Positions 1-7,692 of a DNA stretch of 64,000 bases are shown one piece after another (position 1 is the stretch's first letter; every line of letters begins with the position of its first letter). A program made the position numbers and the translations under genes. The notes below the pieces were generated by a model. It was not told the origin of the DNA and did no database searches. It saw only the letters and a list, made by a program, of their open reading frames with translations. This DNA is from Aurantiacibacter rhizosphaerae. Its GTDB lineage: Bacteria; Pseudomonadota; Alphaproteobacteria; Sphingomonadales; Sphingomonadaceae. Location: positions 248,001-312,000 of the forward strand of contig NZ_WUBR01000003.1 in assembly GCF_009807005.1 (NCBI RefSeq), written 5' to 3'.

Positions 1-1
1 G

Positions 2-235
2 CGACTGAACTTCATCCGACTGATCCTGCGATCCGCTGCTGTATTGCTGGCGCTGAACGAAATCCGCGGGCTGGTGCTGGCAGCGCCGGTTTTTTACGCA
101 ATGTATGAAGCGGGCGGTTCGCTGATGGCGATCTGGCTTGGGATTTCATCCCTTCTTGGCATTGCGCTCTCGGTGATAATCCCGATGTTCGCGCTCAAGA
201 AGATAGAGGCGAAGCTGCAACCGGCCTCGACCTGA
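2..235 (+). CDS. Membrane protein, C-terminal fragment (5' end outside window)
   Basis: The reading frame is open from the first bases of the window and stops with TGA at 233-235, so only the last ~77 residues are visible. They contain two hydrophobic segments (around LVLAAPVFYAMYEAGG and LGISSLLGIALSVIIPMFAL) and end in a short basic tail with KKIEAK. This is the C-terminal part of an integral membrane protein. I do not recognise a family. It runs toward the pilus locus but is separated from it by 446 bases without a gene, so it is probably not part of that operon. Confidence 0.55.
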   Translation, partial: RLNFIRLILRSAAVLLALNEIRGLVLAAPVFYAMYEAGGSLMAIWLGISSLLGIALSVIIPMFALKKIEAKLQPAST

Positions 236-681
236 TTATTCGCCGCAAATCATAGCGCCGTTCGACCGGCGCAAGTGGCGGCATCCAACCCTGCAAAAAC
301 TGGCTGCGATTCGCGATTCGATCACGGCAGTGAAAAGCCGAATCACGATTCGCTTTTGCCCACCCAGAACTGCTCCAGGCTGGAACACAATAAATCATGG
401 TTACCGCGCCGTTAACCAACGGCGTTAGTTCTTTGCCAGAATAACTAATTGCAAATTGGAGATATTTTTTAACCGAATTAAGTTTCCTTGCTTTGGAAAC
501 CGATTCTCACGACGATTGTGTGGTCAGAGGGGGCAAGCACTCCGGACCAGAACTGAGCTGAGGTTTTAATTGAAACCATTAGCACAGGGGGCTGGTCGCA
601 GGGGTTCTACCTCGGGCGTCGACGGTAACCGGAAATAGATGCTGGGCCGCCGGATAGAACAACTGAAAAGTGAGATGACTG
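236..681 (+). promoter_or_regulatory. Long non-coding leader upstream of the Flp pilin gene
   Basis: These 446 bases hold no convincing gene. The stretch at about 420-500 is clearly richer in A and T than the coding DNA around it. Two dyads stand out: TTAGTT-N12-AACTAA at 425-448 and GGTTT-N6-AAACC at 562-577. The pilin start lies 105 bases after the second dyad, so a long 5' UTR or several promoters are possible. The role as promoter region of the pilus locus is inferred from position. I could not assign a specific regulator. Confidence 0.4.
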
Positions 682-900
682 ATGAAAACTTTCCTGAAAA
701 ACTTCATTGCTGACGAAGCTGGCGCATCTGCTGCCGAATATGCCCTGATCATCGCCGTCGTCGGCGTTGGTATCGGTGCTGCGGCCCTTATTCTGGGCGC
801 CAACGTTGAAGAGGCCATTGGTAACGCTGCAAACGACGTTAACGAATGTAACAATGCTTCTGGTGCTGCTGGTACGTGGTCCACTGCTTCGACTTGCTAA
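682..900 (+). CDS. flp: Flp/Fap-type major pilin
   Basis: A 72-residue type IVb prepilin, the building block of the Flp (Tad) pilus. A short basic leader ends in Gly14, followed by ASAAEYALI, so the mature protein has the Glu5-Tyr6 pair typical of Flp pilins after cleavage by the TadV/CpaA peptidase. A single hydrophobic helix follows (about residues 20-42). The C-terminal region has two cysteines, one of them the last residue, which could form a disulfide. It is the first gene of the cpa/tad locus and is followed by a hairpin that would keep pilin message more abundant than the downstream assembly genes. Confidence 0.9.
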   Translation: MKTFLKNFIADEAGASAAEYALIIAVVGVGIGAAALILGANVEEAIGNAANDVNECNNASGAAGTWSTASTC

Positions 901-911
901 TGTCGAGTTAA

Positions 912-953
912 AAGCGGCCCCTGTGATAATTTGACTCGCAGGGGCCGCTTTAA
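912..953 (+). terminator. Hairpin terminator or attenuator after the pilin gene
   Basis: A perfect 12-bp stem (AAGCGGCCCCTG at 912-923 with its complement at 939-950) encloses a 15-nt loop and is followed by a very short T run. It lies 12 bases after the pilin stop and 42 bases before cpaB. It probably acts as a partial terminator separating high pilin expression from lower expression of the assembly genes. Confidence 0.7.
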
Positions 954-994
954 TGCTATAGTTTTAAGACTATCCACTTTCTGGGGGGAAAGTC

Positions 995-1930
995 ATGGGG
1001 GCGCGAAATTTCGCCATTCTGGCGATTGCAATCGTACTTGGCGTTTTTGCCGTAATAATGGCCAATGCCTGGTTTTCCGGCGTTGAAGAACGTCAGGAAC
1101 GCGTTGCAGAAGAACAGCAGTTAACGCGGATCGTGGTGGCAACGCAGCCACTTGAATTCGGTTCTGCGCTGACACCTGAAAATTTGCGGATGCAGAATTT
1201 TCCTGCCGGATCGGTTCCCGCAGGCGCTTTCAATTCCATTGAGGCTGCCATGCAGGGCGGCCGCGTGGCGCTTCGCCCGATCGTTCCGGGAGAACCGGTG
1301 CTGGCAGACAAGGTCAGCGGTTCAGGCGGCCGGGCGGTTCTTTCCACCCTGTTGCCCGATGGCATGCGCGCCGTCTCCATTCCCGTTTCCGCGGTCACCG
1401 GTGTTTCCGGCTTTGTGAGGCCGGGCGACATCGTCGACATCCTGTTGACGCGGCAAATTCCGGGCCTTGGGGCAACCCAGCAAGACCAGATGGTGGATAT
1501 CGTTATGGAGGGCGTACAGGTCCTCGCTATCGACCAGATGGCCACGCAGGCCGAAGGGTCCGAAGCGCCGCAGGTTGGCAACACGGCCGTGGTGCAGGTG
1601 GATCAGTTCGGTGCCCAGAAACTGGTGCTGGCAAACCGCGTCGGACAGCTGAGCCTGGTCTTGCGCAATGTCGAGAACCAGGAGCCCGGCCCGATGCTGA
1701 CGGTAACGTCGCGCGATCTGGGTGATCCCAGCATTTACCTGGCCGGACGCCAGACGCCGCCACCCGCCGACAGCCGTCCCGCACCGCAGATCGTTTATGC
1801 GCAAGCTCCGGCTCCCGCTCCGGCGGCAGCGCGGCCTGCGGCCCCGCCGCGTCCTTCCGGACCGAGCATGTCGGTCATTCGTGGCACCGACTCCACAGAA
1901 TATCCCGTTGGCCGCCTGGGAGGGCAGTGA
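995..1930 (+). CDS. cpaB: Flp pilus assembly protein CpaB/RcpC
   Basis: A 311-residue inner-membrane-anchored periplasmic protein of the Tad pilus. An N-terminal transmembrane helix (about 5-27) is followed by an SAF domain (about 45-110, with VVATQPLEFGSALTPENL) and the CpaB/RcpC domain containing FVRPGDIVDILLT. The C-terminal ~60 residues are rich in Pro and Ala. The family is thought to help the secretin form or function. The ATG is preceded by a G-rich ribosome binding site (GGGGGGAAA). It lies directly before the secretin gene with almost no gap. Confidence 0.9.
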   Translation: MGARNFAILAIAIVLGVFAVIMANAWFSGVEERQERVAEEQQLTRIVVATQPLEFGSALTPENLRMQNFPAGSVPAGAFNSIEAAMQGGRVALRPIVPGEPVLADKVSGSGGRAVLSTLLPDGMRAVSIPVSAVTGVSGFVRPGDIVDILLTRQIPGLGATQQDQMVDIVMEGVQVLAIDQMATQAEGSEAPQVGNTAVVQVDQFGAQKLVLANRVGQLSLVLRNVENQEPGPMLTVTSRDLGDPSIYLAGRQTPPPADSRPAPQIVYAQAPAPAPAAARPAAPPRPSGPSMSVIRGTDSTEYPVGRLGGQ

Positions 1931-1931
1931 G

Positions 1932-3356
1932 ATGCGCAATTTGAAAGCCCTGCTCGCCTTCGCCATGATGACGGCGACATTCTCCGCCACTCCGGCACTG
2001 GCGCAATATACCGACGATGGCGGGCTGCATGCCGGTGAACTGGTGGTTCCGGTGAACAAGAGCCAGGTCGTCACCGCGAACGATCGCATCGAGCGGGCGA
2101 TGATCGGTAACGCCGAAATCGCCGATGTGCTGCCGATTTCGGATCGTTCGATCTATGTGCTGGGCAAATCGCTCGGCACCACCAGCCTGACTTTGTACGA
2201 CCGGAACAACCGCGTGATTGCGGTGATGGATATCTCCGTCGGGCCAGATGTCGACGGCATGCGGCGCCAGCTGGACGAATTGATGCCTGGCCAGGCGATC
2301 GAGGTTGGCCTGTCCAACGGTTCGCTGGTGCTTTCGGGTTCCGTCAACGATGCCGGCGCGGCGGACCGTGCCATGCGCCTTGCCAGTGCCTTTGCCGGTG
2401 ACAATGTCATCAATCTTCTGGGCATGGGCAGCAGCCAGCAGATCATGCTGGAAGTCCGCTTTGCCGAGGTCAGCCGCAATATTGGCGAATCCTTGGGCGT
2501 CAGCGGTTTTGGACTCAGCGATGGTGGCAAATTTGGCGCAGCCGTGGGCAATGGCGCCGGAGCCTTCCCCATCAACGAAGGGGCCACTTCCAGCCTTGAG
2601 TCCTTGCAACTCGGTTCAATCACCGATGCATTCGGCGTGTTTGGCGCACTGTTTGAACTGGGCGATGTCAGCGTGGAGGCGTATCTCGATACGCTGGAGC
2701 GCAACGGCATGTCGCGCACGCTGGCGGAACCGACGCTGGTTGCCCTGTCCGGCGAAAGTGCATCCTTCCTGGCGGGCGGAGAATTTCCTGTCCCCGTCTC
2801 GCAAAGCAATGGCACCGGCGACGGCGGCAATGCCATCACCGTTCTGTTCAAGCCCTTCGGCGTCAGCCTGGCCTTCACGCCCACCGTTCTTGGCAACGGC
2901 GTGATCAACCTGGTGGTAGAGCCGGAGGTCAGCTCGATCGATCCCAGCGCCTCTGTCACCATCAACGGGCTGACCGTTCCGGGTCTGCAGACGCGCCGGG
3001 CGCGAACCACGCTGGAAGTGCGCGATGGCGAAAGCTTTGCCATTGCCGGGCTGCTGCGTGACGAAACGCAGGCAACCACGAACCAGCTGCCGCTGCTTGG
3101 CTCCTTGCCGATCATCGGATCGCTGTTCCGCTCCACCAGCTATCAACGTGGTGAAACCGAATTGCTGATCGTGGTCACGCCGCGACTGGTGCAGCCGATC
3201 CGCCCGGATCAGGTGCGCCTGCCCACGGATCGCGTGCCGTCGCCCGATGTGGTGGACGTGCTGCTGAACGGCGATGTCTATCAGCCAAGAGAGCTGCCGG
3301 CAGCTTCGCCAACACTCGAAAGCAATGGATCGGAAGGCGCGGATTATGAATATTAA
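1932..3356 (+). CDS. cpaC: Tad pilus outer-membrane secretin CpaC/RcpA
   Basis: A 474-residue type II/III secretion-like secretin through which the Flp pilus crosses the outer membrane. The chosen ATG gives a classic signal peptide ending in ATPALAQ; the frame is open further upstream but only inside cpaB. A pilus-formation N-terminal domain (about 30-105) and a BON-like domain precede the secretin core (about 225-420), which shows the family hallmarks VALSGESASFLAGGEFPVP and LLGSLPIIGSLFRS. It starts one base after the cpaB stop and overlaps the next gene by 11 bases. Confidence 0.92.
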   Translation: MRNLKALLAFAMMTATFSATPALAQYTDDGGLHAGELVVPVNKSQVVTANDRIERAMIGNAEIADVLPISDRSIYVLGKSLGTTSLTLYDRNNRVIAVMDISVGPDVDGMRRQLDELMPGQAIEVGLSNGSLVLSGSVNDAGAADRAMRLASAFAGDNVINLLGMGSSQQIMLEVRFAEVSRNIGESLGVSGFGLSDGGKFGAAVGNGAGAFPINEGATSSLESLQLGSITDAFGVFGALFELGDVSVEAYLDTLERNGMSRTLAEPTLVALSGESASFLAGGEFPVPVSQSNGTGDGGNAITVLFKPFGVSLAFTPTVLGNGVINLVVEPEVSSIDPSASVTINGLTVPGLQTRRARTTLEVRDGESFAIAGLLRDETQATTNQLPLLGSLPIIGSLFRSTSYQRGETELLIVVTPRLVQPIRPDQVRLPTDRVPSPDVVDVLLNGDVYQPRELPAASPTLESNGSEGADYEY

Positions 3357-3642
3357 GCCACTCGCCACGCTCACCCTGTCAGCCAGTCTGCTGGCCGGTT
3401 GCGCAAGCACCTACAGCGCGCAGTCGGGCATTCTGGATCCGGAGGATTTCGGGGAAGCCAACCGGCAGACCTATGCCGCGATGATCGTGAACCCAGATCC
3501 TGTTTACACCGAACCGATGGAAACAAGCGCGCAATCCGCCGCTGATGCGGTGGAGCGCGTGCGTGAGCGCGAGGTCATCGTGACCACTGCCGAGGATACC
3601 ACCTCGATCAGCGGCGGCGGCGGTGGCGGCGGAGGTCGTTAA
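3346..3642 (+). CDS. Small lipoprotein in the Tad pilus locus, with oligoglycine tail
   Basis: A 98-residue protein with a lipoprotein signal: hydrophobic N-terminus and lipobox LLAGC, making Cys19 the lipidated residue. The rest is acidic and polar and ends in eight consecutive glycines (3613-3636) and an arginine. The ATG overlaps the cpaC stop, which points to translational coupling. In Caulobacter-type loci this place is taken by the larger lipoprotein CpaD, so it may be a reduced functional replacement, but I see no clear CpaD sequence signature. The assignment to the pilus machine rests on position only. Confidence 0.65.
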   Translation: MNIKPLATLTLSASLLAGCASTYSAQSGILDPEDFGEANRQTYAAMIVNPDPVYTEPMETSAQSAADAVERVREREVIVTTAEDTTSISGGGGGGGGR

Positions 3643-3655
3643 GCGAGAACGAACC

Positions 3656-5356
3656 ATGCCCCGACGATCTGCCTTTCTATCCGACGAACGTGGCGCTGTT
3701 GCAGCAACTTATGCGATTGCCATTACCGGACTGATCATCGTTGCTGGTGCGGCCTTTGATTACAACCGCGTGATGGCGCTCGATTCAGAGCTTCAGACAG
3801 CGGCAGACCATGCGGCGCTGGGCGCTGTTACGCAGCTGGACAAGAAGAACGGTGCCTGCGCCCGCGCCGGAAATGCGGCGGTAGAACTGCTGAGCAATAT
3901 CACCCTGCTTTCCAACACCGATACCGGCAATACCATCACGGTAAACGGCGGCACCACCATCGGCATTAGTGATGACGCCTGCACGGATTTTACCGGCATC
4001 ACCTTCTATCAGGACGAGAACAAGGTCAACGTCGCCACGACGGATGCGGAGGCCAAGTTCGTCGAGGTGAATGTGGATGTGCGCGCAGCGCGCTTTGCCT
4101 TTACCGCGATTGGCGGATTGCTGGGTGCCGATGCCGGGGGCAGGGCGATGGCAGGGATCGGTTCGGCCATCTGCAAGGTGCCGCCCCTGATGATGTGCAA
4201 TCCGAACGAGTCGACGGACCCTGATTTCAACGTGGCCAATTACGTGGGCAAGGGCATTCGCCTGGTTGCCAATGTCAATGGCGGCGGCGGGGTCACGGCG
4301 GATGAAGAGGCAGGATCTTATGGCCCCGGCGTGTTCGGTTACCTTGAGACGGGCGCCGGAAGCGGGGCGATAAATACTGCCAAGACTCTTGGCCGTGCGG
4401 CGTTGCCCGGCGATTGCGTGTCTATCGAAGGCGCCGATGTGAAACCGGGTCAGCAGGTCAGCGTGCTAGATGCCCTGAACACCAGGTTCGGCATTTACGC
4501 CAATGGCCTGAACAACGCCTGCGGTACGAATAATGAACTGTGCCCGCCATCCGACAATGCACGTATCGACCTTCTCAATGCCATTCCCGGTGGTAGCGGT
4601 GGCGGTGGCGGTGGCGGTGGCGGTGGCGGCGGCGGCGGTGGTGGTGGTGGTGGTGGCGGTGGCCCGGCACCGAACTGCGCCATTCAGAATAACGGCTTTA
4701 CCGTCGGCGATAATCCCTATCGCCCCATCTCGCCAACAGCGGACCTTGACGCCAGCGTTCCACTCGATCCGATGGGTTATCCGCGCGACAAGTGCCATGC
4801 CGTAAGCCAGGATGGCGTGTGCACCGGCAATGGCAACGCCCGCGTGGGTGACGGCAATTGGGATCGCAATGCCTATTACCGCTCCAACGGTTACGGCGCG
4901 ATACCGGGAACATGGTCGAACTACGGCTATCCCGAATTGCTTAATCGCACTTTGCCAACGCGGTATCAGCAGTACCGCTATGAGTATGAAAACCGTGCAA
5001 CGATGCTGGCCGCGCGCACGGTTCCGGGATACCGGCAACAGGGCACGCCGCTTTGCACGCCGCCGGCGGGCATTGCGCCGGGCAGTTCGCCCGATCGCCG
5101 CGTGCTCAGCATTGCTGTGATCAATTGCAACGCAGAAGAAGTCGGTGCCAGCACCACCGATGCCGACATCGGTGAGTTCGTGGATGTCTTCCTGGTGGAG
5201 CCGACCGCACGCCGCAGCTTCAACAGCACTCAATACACGCGCAACAGCGATGTCTATGTCGAGGTTATCGGACGCACCCTGATCGGTGGCGGCGGTGGTG
5301 GCGGTGGTGGCGCGCTGCAATCCGTGCGTCGAGACAAGCCCTACCTGGTCGAATGA
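3656..5356 (+). CDS. tadG: TadG-like pilus assembly protein with long polyglycine tract
   Basis: A 566-residue TadG-like protein. The N-terminus has the pseudopilin-like motif DERGAVAATYAIAITG and one transmembrane helix, followed by the GAAFDYNRVMALDSELQTAADHAAL signature of this family. The large periplasmic part contains 22 consecutive glycines coded by GGT/GGC triplets at 4598-4663 and nine more glycines near the C-terminus (5285-5311). The start is set by the ATG at 3656, since the earlier open frame overlaps the lipoprotein gene. Its stop overlaps the next start (ATGA). TadG proteins are needed for pilus assembly, but their exact role is unclear. Confidence 0.82.
   Translation: MPRRSAFLSDERGAVAATYAIAITGLIIVAGAAFDYNRVMALDSELQTAADHAALGAVTQLDKKNGACARAGNAAVELLSNITLLSNTDTGNTITVNGGTTIGISDDACTDFTGITFYQDENKVNVATTDAEAKFVEVNVDVRAARFAFTAIGGLLGADAGGRAMAGIGSAICKVPPLMMCNPNESTDPDFNVANYVGKGIRLVANVNGGGGVTADEEAGSYGPGVFGYLETGAGSGAINTAKTLGRAALPGDCVSIEGADVKPGQQVSVLDALNTRFGIYANGLNNACGTNNELCPPSDNARIDLLNAIPGGSGGGGGGGGGGGGGGGGGGGGGGPAPNCAIQNNGFTVGDNPYRPISPTADLDASVPLDPMGYPRDKCHAVSQDGVCTGNGNARVGDGNWDRNAYYRSNGYGAIPGTWSNYGYPELLNRTLPTRYQQYRYEYENRATMLAARTVPGYRQQGTPLCTPPAGIAPGSSPDRRVLSIAVINCNAEEVGASTTDADIGEFVDVFLVEPTARRSFNSTQYTRNSDVYVEVIGRTLIGGGGGGGGGALQSVRRDKPYLVE
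4598..4663 (+). repeat. GGN trinucleotide repeat coding for 22 glycines
   Basis: Uninterrupted GGT/GGC codons, alternating in the first half and running as GGC4 and GGT6 blocks in the second. Slippage would change length in steps of whole codons without shifting the frame, so this is a likely length-variable site inside the TadG-like gene. Confidence 0.85.
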
Positions 5357-5880
5357 TGGCAGTGCTTCGCAATCTTCTTGGCGATACCCGTGCCGCTGCC
5401 GCTGCGGAGATGGCGCTGATCCTGCCCATGGCTTTCGTGCTGATCTTCACCACGATGGAAGGCGGCTATTACTTTCAGACAGAGCACAAGGCGATCAAAT
5501 ATGTGCGCGAAGGCGCGCGCTACGCCGCGCGTCAGAACTTTTCCAATTATGATTGTTCCGGTGGCGGTGCATTGGCCACAGGATCGGCAAACATGCAATC
5601 AGCCGTGCAGCAGGTTACGGTTTATGGCCGTCCGCTGGGGGCAAACGAAACCCCGCCGCGCGCCCGCATTGCCGATTGGCAAACCAGCGATGTGAACATC
5701 ATCGTCACCTGCGATGCCGGTTATGGCACCGGCCTGTATGCAGGAACGCCCGATGTAAAGGCGCCGGTGGTGCTGGTGTCCACCCGGTTCGATTACACGC
5801 CGATCCTGGGCATGCTGGGCTTTGACATCAGGAATATCGACGTGGTCGCCCAGGCAGAAGCATCGGTGGCCGGGATATGA
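5353..5880 (+). CDS. tadE: TadE-like pseudopilin
   Basis: A 175-residue TadE-family minor pilin. After a short basic leader the sequence RAAAAAEMALILPMAFVLIF matches the TadE motif: a Glu at position +5 followed by a hydrophobic helix. The residue before the expected cleavage site is Ala rather than the usual Gly. The rest is a small periplasmic domain. It overlaps tadG by four bases and the next gene by four bases, so the three pseudopilin genes are translationally coupled. It should be processed by the peptidase encoded at the end of the locus. Confidence 0.82.
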   Translation: MMAVLRNLLGDTRAAAAAEMALILPMAFVLIFTTMEGGYYFQTEHKAIKYVREGARYAARQNFSNYDCSGGGALATGSANMQSAVQQVTVYGRPLGANETPPRARIADWQTSDVNIIVTCDAGYGTGLYAGTPDVKAPVVLVSTRFDYTPILGMLGFDIRNIDVVAQAEASVAGI

Positions 5881-6494
5881 TCGCGCTGCTGCGCCTTTGC
5901 CGCAATCAGCGGGCAAGCTCTGCCGCGGAATTCGCGCTGGTGCTGCCTGTATTCCTGCTGCTGCTTCTGGGTACGATCGACGTTGGCCGATACATGTGGA
6001 ACGTCGGCCAGCTTGAAAAAGCCACGCAGATGGGCACGCGCTATGCCGTGGTGACGGATATGGTTGCCAGCGACCTGTTCGATTACAGCTTCGCCACCAG
6101 CGGCAATATCGAACAAGGCACAGTGGTGCCGCAATCAAGCTTTCCGGGCATCAGCTGTTCGTCCAACGGCACAGCCGTCAGCTGCACGTGCCTTTCCGGT
6201 GGAACCTGCGCCTTCGGCACGACGGCGGATGCGACAGCCTTTAACAGAATCGTGGACCGGATGGCCGTGCTCTATCGCGGGATTACGCCAGGCGATGTGA
6301 CGGTGGACTATACATGGTCCGGCCTAGGCTATTCGGGCGATCCCAATGGCTCCGACGTCGATCCTATCGTCACCGTCAGGGTCAGCAATCAACAATTCAA
6401 ACCGCTCACGCTTGGCACACTCCAGAATTTGGGGCTGCCAGGCACCAGCCATTCGTTGACTATGGAAGACGGTCAGGGATCGCTGGGGAACTAG
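5877..6494 (+). CDS. TadE/TadF-like pseudopilin
   Basis: A 205-residue second TadE-family protein. The N-terminus has RASSAAEFALVLPVFLLLLL, the same Glu-aromatic pseudopilin motif followed by one transmembrane helix and the conserved GTIDVGRYMWNVGQLEKAT segment. The periplasmic part holds a cysteine cluster (SCSSNGTAVSCTCLSGGTC). Its start overlaps the previous stop (ATGA). In Tad loci with TadE, TadF and TadG it would correspond to TadF, but I assign only the family with confidence. Confidence 0.78.
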   Translation: MIALLRLCRNQRASSAAEFALVLPVFLLLLLGTIDVGRYMWNVGQLEKATQMGTRYAVVTDMVASDLFDYSFATSGNIEQGTVVPQSSFPGISCSSNGTAVSCTCLSGGTCAFGTTADATAFNRIVDRMAVLYRGITPGDVTVDYTWSGLGYSGDPNGSDVDPIVTVRVSNQQFKPLTLGTLQNLGLPGTSHSLTMEDGQGSLGN

Positions 6495-6507
6495 GGCGGA
6501 TAACGTG

Positions 6508-7692
6508 ATGAAGGATATATTGAACCTCTCTGCCACAAAGGCCGTCGGCAAGGCGCCGAGAACCACCATCATCGCAAGCCCGATGTGGGTCGATGGGGCT
6601 GCCCCTGTCTCGTCCGCACTGGTCCGCGATCTGAAGATCCACGCGCTTGGCCCCGAAGAGGAGGTGAGCCGGGAGGAGCTGCGCGATTGCGAACTGCTGA
6701 TCGTGGAGGTGGACGCAAATTATCACGCCTCGCTGGATCGGCTGGCCGCGATCAAGCGCATGCGGCCCGATCTGGCCATCATGGCGGCGGTGCAGAATGC
6801 CGATATGCCGCTGATGCGCACCTTGCTGCGCCATGGCGTTTCGGATGCGGTTGCCCTGCCGTTCGACAGTGAGGAGCTGACCTCCGAAATCATCAATATC
6901 GGTGCGCGGCTGGCGGAAAATACGCAGGTGCCGCTGGCGCCTTCCGTTTCCTTCGTGGGCGCGCTGGGCCGTTCGGGCACCACCGCCATCATGGTGCATC
7001 TGGCAAACGCCCTTGTGGCGCGCAGCGAGCATCCCATTCGCTGCTGCCTGATCGATCTTGATCTGCAATCGGGGCATCTTGCGGGCCACACCAATGTGGA
7101 CACCAACCGTTCCATCCTGGGCCTTCTGGATGCGGAGGAGCGGGTGGATCAGGACATGATCCGCAACGTCGCCACCAAGAGCAAGGATGGCATCTACGTC
7201 ATCCCCTCACCCCCGGAAATTCTCCCGATCGAACAGGTCGACACCGATCAGCTGCTGCGCATCGTGGAGCTGGCGCGGGCAGAGTTCGATCTGGTTTTCA
7301 TTGATCTGCCGTCTGCATGGACAAGCTGGTCTCTTTCCGTCGCGGCGGAATCGGACAGCACGATAATGGTGGTGCGGCAGGATCTTGATCACCTGCGGCA
7401 GGCAAAACGGTGTTTCGGCCTGTTCCGCGAAGTCGGCATCCCAAACAACAAGGTGAAGGTGATCGTCAATCGCGCGACAAAGGGCATGTTCAAGAGCATT
7501 TCGCTGCAGGACGTGGCCGATACCGTGGGTTTTGAAGTCATGGCGGCGATCAGGGAAGATCGCGGCGAACTGTCGCACGCCATTGACGAGGGCAAGCTGG
7601 TGACAGCGATTTCGCGCCGCAATGTATTCGCGCAGGACATCGATGCCATTGCCGCGCGCTTTGAACAGGCAACAGGGGATGGCGGGCGATGA
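6508..7692 (+). CDS. cpaE: Tad pilus localisation ATPase CpaE/TadZ
   Basis: A 394-residue protein with an N-terminal receiver-like domain lacking the full acidic pocket (about 15-125) and a C-terminal MinD/ParA-like ATPase domain. The P-loop is the atypical type (GALGRSGTTAIMVHLANAL), followed by CLIDLDLQSGHL and FIDLPSAW. CpaE/TadZ places the pilus machine at the cell pole. The ATG at 6508 was chosen; a GTG sits immediately before it at 6505. The stop overlaps the cpaF start (ATGA). Confidence 0.88.
   Translation: MKDILNLSATKAVGKAPRTTIIASPMWVDGAAPVSSALVRDLKIHALGPEEEVSREELRDCELLIVEVDANYHASLDRLAAIKRMRPDLAIMAAVQNADMPLMRTLLRHGVSDAVALPFDSEELTSEIINIGARLAENTQVPLAPSVSFVGALGRSGTTAIMVHLANALVARSEHPIRCCLIDLDLQSGHLAGHTNVDTNRSILGLLDAEERVDQDMIRNVATKSKDGIYVIPSPPEILPIEQVDTDQLLRIVELARAEFDLVFIDLPSAWTSWSLSVAAESDSTIMVVRQDLDHLRQAKRCFGLFREVGIPNNKVKVIVNRATKGMFKSISLQDVADTVGFEVMAAIREDRGELSHAIDEGKLVTAISRRNVFAQDIDAIAARFEQATGDGGR

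Noticed and set aside
410-482. CtrA-type TTAA-N7-TTAA sites in the pilus leader
   Set aside because: TTAA copies occur, but the pair at 469-481 has five bases between and the one at 412 has no partner at seven bases.
4586-4663. CRISPR or minisatellite array in the GGN repeat
   Set aside because: There are no spacers and the repeat unit is a single codon inside a coding frame.
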